The notes under the pieces were generated by a model. That model had not been told where the DNA came from. It did not search any database and saw only the letters and a list, made by a program, of their open reading frames with translations. The translations under genes were made by a program, and so were the position numbers. Shown one piece after another: positions 47,004 through 53,405 of a stretch of DNA of 64,000 nucleotides. The stretch's first letter is position 1. The number at the start of each line of letters is the position of its first letter. This stretch comes from Fidelibacterota bacterium. Its GTDB lineage: Bacteria > Fidelibacterota > Marinisomatia > SCGC-AAA003-L08 > JACNLC01. The stretch lies in contig JABHXA010000006.1 of assembly GCA_018657495.1 (NCBI GenBank), positions 72,888 to 136,887 of the forward strand, given 5' to 3'.

Positions 47004-47702
47004 ATGCTAAGTAAACAGTTAATAATAATTACGTTTGTAATTACCGGATTATTCTGTCAAAAAGTATACAGGGATGATTTCGATAATTTGGAGCAATGGG
47101 AGCCGCTAATATTTCCCAAAATTGAAACTCACTCAAAATATGAAATTGTTAAAAATGATAATAATTCATTTCTAAAAGCCTCTTCCAATGCATCCGCCTC
47201 TGGAGTAGTTTGGCAACAGGTTTTTAATCCCTTTGAAACACCTGTATTTCAATGGCAGTGGAAAATAGAAAACGTATTCAATAAAGGGGATGCAAAAACA
47301 AAAGAAGGTGATGATTATCCCATCAGGTTATATGTCATATTTGAATATGATCCAGATAAGGCAGGCTTTTTTGAATCAGTGATGTATGAATCGGCAAAAT
47401 TATTTTATGGTGAATATCCTCCTCACTCAAGCCTTAACTACATTTGGGCAAATAAGAGTCATGCCAAGAAGATAATCCCCAATGCGTATACTGATAAAGC
47501 CATGATGTTTATATTGCAGGAAGGGAATATCGAAGCTGGAAAATGGGTTACAGAAGAAATTAATATTTTAGAAGATTATAAAAAAGCATTTGGTGAAGAC
47601 CCTCCTCAAAAAGCAAGTGTGGCCATTATGGCTGATTCAGATAATACCGGAGAATCAGGTAATGCATTTATAAACTATATTGAAATTCGATCAAAAAAAT
47701 GA
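47004..47702 (+). CDS. DUF3047 domain secreted protein
   Basis: The 232-aa product has a signal peptide (about residues 1-18) and matches DUF3047 throughout: YRDDFDNLEQWEPLIFPKIETHSKYEIV, WQWKIENVFNKGDAKTKEGDDYPIRLYVIFEYD, SSLNYIWANKSHAKKIIPNAYTDKAMMFIL, and VAIMADSDNTGESGNAFINYIEI. Members are exported beta-rich proteins of unknown function. It lies one base after a flavoprotein gene and 12 bases before a YjeF_N gene, in the same long operon as the arsenosugar genes. Confidence 0.82.
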   Translation: MLSKQLIIITFVITGLFCQKVYRDDFDNLEQWEPLIFPKIETHSKYEIVKNDNNSFLKASSNASASGVVWQQVFNPFETPVFQWQWKIENVFNKGDAKTKEGDDYPIRLYVIFEYDPDKAGFFESVMYESAKLFYGEYPPHSSLNYIWANKSHAKKIIPNAYTDKAMMFILQEGNIEAGKWVTEEINILEDYKKAFGEDPPQKASVAIMADSDNTGESGNAFINYIEIRSKK

Positions 47703-47714
47703 TCACTGAATTAA

Positions 47715-48464
47715 ATGGATAAATCTCCATACCCGATTATAAAAATTCCTCAACCGTGGATAACAACCGAGCAGATGATCGAGGTGGATCGTTTGATGAT
47801 AGAAGAGTATGGCATTATCCTGCTTCAAATGATGGAGAATGCCGGATCAAATCTCGCAAGATTTGTCACCCATTTTATGACGAATCCATCGGAAGAAATC
47901 CTCGTTTTTGCTGGTAACGGCCATAATGGGGGTGGGGGACTTACCGCAGCCAGACATCTATTTAACCACGGGTATAATGTAAAAATTATTCTGACTGGAA
48001 ATCCTGCAAAAATGAGAAAAGTCACACATCATCAATTTGATATTGTGAAAAATATGGCAATCCCAGTAGAAATTACTATCCCACTAAAAAATGAAATAGA
48101 AGAGACCGGATTAATTATTGATGCGATGATAGGATATGGTCTAACTGACGATATAAATTATAAATATATAAATATAGTTAAAGTTGTAAATGAGGTGAAT
48201 AATATTCAAGTTGTTTCACTGGATGCTCCCACTGGATTGAATACCACAACAGGTTTATCAACACAGCACGCTATTAAAGCAACTCAGACACTCACCCTGG
48301 CATATCCTAAAATTGGATTAGCGACTCCCAATGCAAAAGGGTATATTGGTGAGCTTTTCGTTGCTGATATAAGTGTACCGCCGAAAATTTATCAAAAATT
48401 AGGTATAGAACCAAGGCGATTATTTAATGCATCACCAATAATTAAGATTAACTCGGAGTCATGA
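47715..48464 (+). CDS. NAD(P)H-hydrate epimerase-like (YjeF_N domain) protein
   Basis: The 249-aa protein contains the YjeF_N fold: MIEEYGIILLQMMENAGSNLARF, VFAGNGHNGGGGLTAARHL, LIIDAMIGYGLTDDI, and VVSLDAPTGLNTTTG. The usual motif is GNGNNGGDG; here the Asp is Gly and the second Asn is His, as in a variant subfamily. YjeF_N enzymes epimerise damaged NAD(P)HX, but the changed motif leaves room for another role. No YjeF_C (ADP/ATP-dependent dehydratase) domain is attached. It is probably the last gene of the operon begun at 39676. Confidence 0.8.
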   Translation: MDKSPYPIIKIPQPWITTEQMIEVDRLMIEEYGIILLQMMENAGSNLARFVTHFMTNPSEEILVFAGNGHNGGGGLTAARHLFNHGYNVKIILTGNPAKMRKVTHHQFDIVKNMAIPVEITIPLKNEIEETGLIIDAMIGYGLTDDINYKYINIVKVVNEVNNIQVVSLDAPTGLNTTTGLSTQHAIKATQTLTLAYPKIGLATPNAKGYIGELFVADISVPPKIYQKLGIEPRRLFNASPIIKINSES

Positions 48465-48662
48465 TAGATCACAATCAGTACCCCGCAATCAAATTATTTT
48501 CAGCTTATCAATTGAAGTGATAACATAATGTGGTTGTAATTTTGGTGCCAATCCCATCAACAAAAACAAGAGGCAGTTGATAATATTATTTCTCTCCACC
48601 ACGACCACAGATTTAAAAACCAGATTGTTTATCATAAGGTAATAGCAGCTCGTGACGCCAAA

Positions 48663-51077
48663 TTGGAATCCATTCCTACCACAATAAAAAAAGACCTCAA
48701 TACACTCTTAAATCATCTTGAAATATCTCAATTGTACTCGCATCAAAGAGAGGCTATCGATAAAATCTTCAATGGCGAAAATATTGTTATTACTACCGGA
48801 GTCTCCAGTGGTAAAAGCCTATGTTACCAGATTCCTATTTTGGATAATTATATTGAAAATCCACAATCAAGATCACTGTTATTATTCCCGACAAAAGCGC
48901 TCACGCAGGACCAGAACGGATCGCTACAAAAGATGGCTGAAAATCTCACCAATATTGTGGGATTAAAAAAGAAATTACAATCAAATATTTACGACGGCGA
49001 TACACCTGCCGGACAACGAACGGGAATAAGGCATCTGTCACAATGTATTATGACAAATCCGGATATGTTGCATCTGGGAATTTTACCTCATCATCCAAAC
49101 TGGAATGATTTTTTTAGAAATTTAAAATATGTGATCATCGATGAAATCCATATTTATCGAGGGATATTTGGCTCACATTTTGCCAATGTTATTCGACGTT
49201 TGAAAAGAATTGCTCGAAAATATGGATCGAATCCACAGTTTATTCTAACTTCGGCAACAGTCTCAAATGTAAAACAATTTGTAAACCGGCTGATTGAAGA
49301 GCCTCTATCCGTAATAGATGAGGATGGTAGTCCGTCTGGACAATGTCATTTTTATTTATATAATCCGCCGTTTATCAATGAGGAATTGGGTATACGTCAA
49401 AGTTCAATGCGGGATGTTCAGGATATTTCATTATCATTTGAAAAAAATGGTTTGCAATCATTAGTTTTTACACAGTCCCGTCGATCTGTTGAGCTTTTAT
49501 TAAAAAATCTGCAGCAGATCATCACAGATAAAAATGCTGTTCAAGGGTATCGATCAGGTTATCTAGCCGGAGAACGTCGGAAAATTGAAGAAGGGCTTCG
49601 AGATGGAAAAATCAGAATTGTTATTTCAACGAATGCCTTGGAATTGGGTATCGATATAGGCGGCCTTGATTCGGTAATCATCAACGGTTATCCGGGAAGC
49701 ATAGCGTCGACAAAACAAGAAGCTGGTCGAGCAGGTCGTAAAGGAAAAGATTCCATCGTCGTAATGGTAGCATCTTCAAATCTACTGGATCAGTATATCC
49801 TTAAGCATCCTGAATATATTTTTGATAACTCACCTGAAGCAGCATTAATCAACCCAGACAATCCATTCATTCTCCTGAACCACATTCAATGCGCTGTGTT
49901 TGAAGAGTCTTTTGCTAAGCATGAGTCATTTGGTTCAGTTCCGGGAGAAGAAGTATTAGAATACCTTGAGCTTCTTAAAAAACATAATAAACTACATGCC
50001 TCAAAGGAAAAATATTTTTGGATTTCAGAGGAATATCCAGCCAGTTCAATTTCATTGCGGACTGCAGGGGTCTCCCAATTTATCCTAAAAAGCGGAGATC
50101 AAGTCATCGGCATTGTGGATGAAGACAGCGCTTACTGGTTTGTTCATCCCGAAGCAGTCTATCTCCATAATGGTGAATCGTATCTGGTCCGAGAATTTGA
50201 TTTAGAAGCTCAAGTTGTGAGTCTGGATAAATATGATCCAGGGTATTATACAATTCCTGAAAGAGAGTCGGAATTTGAGTTAATGGAACTCTTTAAAGAA
50301 GATGATTTAGTGAAATATTTGAGGAAGTATGGCGAGATAAAAGTCGCAAACCAGACCGTCAGTTTCAAGAAATTGAGATGGAATAAAAATGATATTGTTG
50401 GGTTTGGTGATGTCGATTTGCCAAAAACAACGATTGTTACACATGGCGCATGGATCAGTCTGCCAGAAGTCTTGATACAAGATCTTGAGAAAAAGGATCT
50501 GTGGAATAATCACTCAAATGACTATGGCAGAGATTGGAAAAACATTCGGTCACAGGTACGATCGAGAGATGGATTCCAATGTACAAATTGTCAGGTAAAG
50601 GAAGATAAACGCGCCCATGATGTTCATCACAAAATTCCCTTTAAAGCATTTAATGATATAAATAAGGCTAATGAATTATCCAATCTTGTCACCCTTTGCC
50701 CTTCATGCCATAATAAAGCCGAACGACAGGTGAAAATTCAAAGTGGATTATCCGGATTAAGTTATATCCTTGGAAATATCGCACCATTATATCTCATGTG
50801 TGATCGCTCAGATATCCGTGTATATTTTGATCCCAAAATGAATATTGGTGATATGTTGCCGACAATTATTTTTTATGATAGTGTACCCGGTGGCATTGGT
50901 CTAAGTGAAAAATTGTATGGATTGATTCCAACACTATTTATCAAATCTGTGGAGATCATCTCTTCCTGTTCGTGTCTTGATGGTTGTCCAGCCTGCACAG
51001 GTCCCGCTGCTGAAAATGGGGAAGGGGCAAAACAACTTGTTTTGGGTATTTTAAATGAAATGAAGAGTTCTGGATAA
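48663..51077 (+). CDS. MrfA/YprA-like DEAD/DEAH helicase with inserted HNH endonuclease domain
   Basis: This helicase of at least 804 aa has ISQLYSHQREAIDKIFNG, Walker A TGVSSGKSLCYQIP, VIIDEIHIYRG, and motif VI QEAGRAGRKGKDS. The C-terminal part has the DUF1998 zinc-type cluster C769-S-C771 and C775-x2-C778. Between them lies an HNH module (C640-x2-C643, HDVHHKIPF, LSNLVTLCPSCHNKAE). MrfA unwinds DNA in a two-gene excision repair pathway of Bacillus for mitomycin adducts. The TTG at 48663 has no ribosome site, and in-frame residues upstream (IVYHKVIAARDAKLES) match the family N-terminus, so the true start is probably nearer 48585 (ATT) or the 5' end is damaged. Confidence 0.85.
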   Translation: MESIPTTIKKDLNTLLNHLEISQLYSHQREAIDKIFNGENIVITTGVSSGKSLCYQIPILDNYIENPQSRSLLLFPTKALTQDQNGSLQKMAENLTNIVGLKKKLQSNIYDGDTPAGQRTGIRHLSQCIMTNPDMLHLGILPHHPNWNDFFRNLKYVIIDEIHIYRGIFGSHFANVIRRLKRIARKYGSNPQFILTSATVSNVKQFVNRLIEEPLSVIDEDGSPSGQCHFYLYNPPFINEELGIRQSSMRDVQDISLSFEKNGLQSLVFTQSRRSVELLLKNLQQIITDKNAVQGYRSGYLAGERRKIEEGLRDGKIRIVISTNALELGIDIGGLDSVIINGYPGSIASTKQEAGRAGRKGKDSIVVMVASSNLLDQYILKHPEYIFDNSPEAALINPDNPFILLNHIQCAVFEESFAKHESFGSVPGEEVLEYLELLKKHNKLHASKEKYFWISEEYPASSISLRTAGVSQFILKSGDQVIGIVDEDSAYWFVHPEAVYLHNGESYLVREFDLEAQVVSLDKYDPGYYTIPERESEFELMELFKEDDLVKYLRKYGEIKVANQTVSFKKLRWNKNDIVGFGDVDLPKTTIVTHGAWISLPEVLIQDLEKKDLWNNHSNDYGRDWKNIRSQVRSRDGFQCTNCQVKEDKRAHDVHHKIPFKAFNDINKANELSNLVTLCPSCHNKAERQVKIQSGLSGLSYILGNIAPLYLMCDRSDIRVYFDPKMNIGDMLPTIIFYDSVPGGIGLSEKLYGLIPTLFIKSVEIISSCSCLDGCPACTGPAAENGEGAKQLVLGILNEMKSSG

Positions 51078-51084
51078 CTATAAA

Positions 51085-52287
51085 ATGTCAAGACTGGAAA
51101 ATATCTTCCATCATGTTCTCCCCGATACTCTATCAAAAGAGGATAAACCGGATAAAAATACATTTCCCAAAATTGACGAATGTGTATCGGGTGAATATGC
51201 AAAGGGACTAAAAAATAAGGTCTATATCAGCCGCACAAATTATACTGTAAATGAGCTCAATGTTCACAAAGATATAAATATAACCAAAATCCATAAGATA
51301 ATCGAGACCTGGGCGCAGATATCAGAATATGACTTGAAAACTACTCTCTTTCTGGATACAGAAACAACAGGTCTCACCGGTGGTGCAGGTACATTTGCCT
51401 TCATGATTGGTTTGGGTTATTATATTGAACGGTCATTTGTCATTGAACAATATTTTCTGCTGGACCCAATTTACGAGTCAGAAATGTTGACTATACTTGC
51501 TGAATTTTGTCGGACGTTTACTACGGTGGTCACTTTTAATGGTAAAAGTTATGATATGAATCTGTTAAAACGCCGATATATAATACAATCAATTGAGTCG
51601 CCTTTTGAGAATGTTGGACAAATTGATTTGCTGCATTTATCCAGAAGATTGTGGAAGAATGTATTGCCAGATTGTTCACTCCAGCAGATTGAAAAATCTG
51701 TTTTAAAGGAATTCAGAGAAGAGATGACGGATATCCCGGGGAGTCGAATACCACAGGAATATTTTGAATATTTGCGATTTGGAAACACTACAAATATGCC
51801 AAGTATTTTCTATCATAATCGAATCGATATTAGAAGTATGTTTGAACTTCTTTATATGATTTCATATCTGCTGGATCATTCGGATTTAATCGACGAAAAA
51901 TACAATGGCCTTATCGATAGAATTGCCCAGGCAAAACTATTTGAAGATTGTGGTGATACCCCACAATCGATGATTATCTACCGTCATATATTGTCAGTAA
52001 ACCCAAACCATAAAACTGCAATTATGAATTTATCATTTCTACATAAACAAATGGGTCAGTATTCCGACGCAAAAGTTTTGTGGAAGAAGGCTGCCAATTC
52101 AGGGGATATAATTGCCTGTATTGAGCTGGCAAAAATGGAAGAACATCGCCAAAAGAATTTTATCTCTGCCATGAAGTGGTCAAAAAAAGCCATAAACTGC
52201 CTTGATAATAAATCCATACAATTTATTAAGCAATATGATGAGATCATATATCGGATGCGAAGGTTGAAGCGGAAAATTAACGATTGA
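51085..52287 (+). CDS. MrfB/YprB-like RNase H-fold exonuclease with TPR-like tail
   Basis: The 400-aa protein has a DEDD-type exonuclease domain: TLFLDTETTGLTGGAGTFAFMIGLGYY, then VVTFNGKSYDMNLLKRRYI and FYHNRIDIRSMFELL, the YprB pattern. A C-terminal TPR-like helical region (KTAIMNLSFLHKQMGQYSDAKVLWKKAANSG) follows. In Bacillus, MrfB is a nuclease that acts with the MrfA helicase on mitomycin-damaged DNA. Here the gene lies 7 bases after the MrfA-like gene, which supports the same pairing. Its stop codon lies inside a palindromic repeat of the REP type. Confidence 0.88.
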   Translation: MSRLENIFHHVLPDTLSKEDKPDKNTFPKIDECVSGEYAKGLKNKVYISRTNYTVNELNVHKDINITKIHKIIETWAQISEYDLKTTLFLDTETTGLTGGAGTFAFMIGLGYYIERSFVIEQYFLLDPIYESEMLTILAEFCRTFTTVVTFNGKSYDMNLLKRRYIIQSIESPFENVGQIDLLHLSRRLWKNVLPDCSLQQIEKSVLKEFREEMTDIPGSRIPQEYFEYLRFGNTTNMPSIFYHNRIDIRSMFELLYMISYLLDHSDLIDEKYNGLIDRIAQAKLFEDCGDTPQSMIIYRHILSVNPNHKTAIMNLSFLHKQMGQYSDAKVLWKKAANSGDIIACIELAKMEEHRQKNFISAMKWSKKAINCLDNKSIQFIKQYDEIIYRMRRLKRKIND

Positions 52288-52294
52288 AATCGTT
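52279..52294. repeat. Palindrome type C, diverged copy overlapping the MrfB-like stop codon
   Basis: AACGATT-GA-AATCGTT is a perfect 7-bp inverted repeat whose loop contains the last base of the stop codon's TGA. It matches the type C palindrome at 52941-52960, which has longer arms (CCCACGATT). Confidence 0.65.
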
Positions 52295-52322
52295 GGTTCC
52301 GAAGATATTTAAATGATTCTGC

Positions 52323-52440
52323 TACTGGAAAGCAATGGCACCTGCCCAGATAGTTTCGCATATCAGAGATCTTAAGCAACCCACAGATTTATCTGTGGGC
52401 TGAAAGATCGCAAAAAAACGAAACCGTTTTAACGGTTTAT
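52323..52440. repeat. REP-like unit, copy 1 (palindromes A and B)
   Basis: This unit holds palindrome A (52380-52399, arms CCCACAGAT/ATCTGTGGG, loop TT) and palindrome B (52421-52438, arms AAACCGTT/AACGGTTT, loop TT) separated by 21 bases. A nearly identical unit lies at 53204-53322, with the sequence from GTATCAGAGATCTTAAGC onward almost unchanged. It ends 33 bases before the transposase start codon. Confidence 0.85.
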
Positions 52441-52473
52441 GAAAATAGAAATAGGTATAAATTGGAGGATAAT

Positions 52474-52902
52474 ATGCCGCATTCACTTTGTAAAGTCTGG
52501 ATTCATGGGATTTTTGGAACAAAAGATCGAATGAATTTAATAGAGAGTAAATTCAAATCAGAATTAATTGGACATATTACTGAAAAACTTTTAGAGATGA
52601 AGTGTAAAGTGCGTGTCATCGATGGAACAGAGGATCATGTACATTGTCTTTTTCTTATGTCAAATGATGTGACAATTTCCCACGTATTTAAAGACCTAAA
52701 AGGAGAATCATCTCACTGGGTCAATCAAAATGATTTTTTAAAAGTGAAATTTGCCTGGCAGGTTGGTTATGGTGCATTTTCTGTCAGCGAGTCAAAAGTA
52801 AAAATGGTTGAAAAATATATAAGAAATCAGAGGGAGCATCACTGGAAGATATCATTTCAGGAAGAATACGATCGTTTTATAGCACTGCATGGGAGAATTT
52901 AA
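52474..52902 (+). mobile_element. IS200/Y1-type REP-associated tyrosine transposase
   Basis: The 142-aa transposase starts at ATG 52474, with GGAGG five bases upstream; an in-frame TTG twelve bases earlier lacks such spacing. It has the HUH motif H55-V-H57 (EDHVHCLF) and a single nucleophilic tyrosine, Y115 (EKYIRNQREHH), which define Y1 single-strand transposases of the RAYT/TnpA group. Such enzymes cut and join DNA at hairpin ends. The stop codon lies inside palindrome B in inverse orientation, and palindrome-rich units flank the gene on both sides, as expected for a transposase that mobilises REP elements. Confidence 0.9.
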
Positions 52903-52917
52903 ACCGTTAAAACGGTT
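52902..52917. repeat. Palindrome B, inverse orientation, right after the transposase
   Basis: Arms AACCGTT/AACGGTT with loop AA. The other B copies have loop TT, so this one reads as their reverse complement. It begins at the last base of the transposase stop codon. Confidence 0.8.
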
Positions 52918-52940
52918 ATGCAGATTGCATTTCTGTTGAT

Positions 52941-52960
52941 CCCACGATTGAAATCGTGGG
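52941..52960. repeat. Palindrome type C
   Basis: Arms CCCACGATT/AATCGTGGG with loop GA, perfect over 9 bp. A diverged version overlaps the MrfB-like stop codon. A half-copy (AGATCGTGG) lies near 53167. Confidence 0.75.
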
Positions 52961-53040
52961 TTGCAGTGGATATCTGCCTGAATCATTTTCTAAATCGCAA
53001 TGGCATCAGGGCATGATGTATCGCATTGTTTTGATTTTAA

Positions 53041-53102
53041 TTTCCCCACAGATTCATCTGTGGGGAAAAGGATAGCATAAACCAAAACCGTTTTAACGGT
53101 TT
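53041..53102. repeat. REP-like unit, copy 2 (diverged)
   Basis: Palindrome A here has the longest arms: 13 bp (53041-53053 with 53056-53068, core CCCCACAGAT), loop TC. Palindrome B follows at 53085-53102 (AAACCGTT-TT-AACGGTTT). The order and spacing agree with copies 1 and 3, although the linker differs. Confidence 0.82.
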
Positions 53103-53203
53103 AAGAAGAAATCAAAAATGTACAGACTAATGGATAATATGACTCACCAAGTTTAATATCAGTTTGAGATCGTGGTTAACAGAATATTTTTACATGAACC
53201 TTT

Positions 53204-53322
53204 TACTAGCCAGCGATGGCATCTGATCAGGTAGTTTTGCGTATCAGAGATCTTAAGCAACCCACAGATTTATCTGTGGGCTGAAAGATCGCAAAAAAAC
53301 GAAACCGTTTTAACGGTTTATA
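53204..53322. repeat. REP-like unit, copy 3 (near-identical to copy 1)
   Basis: Palindrome A is at 53262-53281 and palindrome B at 53303-53320, with the same linker as copy 1 (GCTGAAAGATCGCAAAAAAACG). Left of palindrome A, similarity to copy 1 extends about 58 bases but with more differences. Copies 1 and 3 lie in the same orientation, about 880 bases apart, with the transposase between them. Confidence 0.85.
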
Positions 53323-53405
53323 TAAAATCAAACACACAATTTCCGTACATTTCATTACATCTTGTTACCTGTAATGATCGATATTGAAGAGCTACTTTTC
53401 TCATT

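Larger units (their letters stand above)
52903..53405. other. 503-base intergenic block made of REP-like palindromes
   Basis: Between the transposase and the Asp-box protein there is no coding frame. The space holds palindrome B (inverse), palindrome C, a second A-B unit (A at 53041-53068, B at 53085-53102) and a third (53204-53322). Flanking words such as GCAATGGCATC recur with each unit, so the block looks like repeated insertions of one element. Confidence 0.75.

Noticed and set aside
52323..53322. CRISPR array
   Set aside because: The repeats are palindromic pairs at irregular spacing around a Y1 transposase, with no regular spacers and no cas genes.
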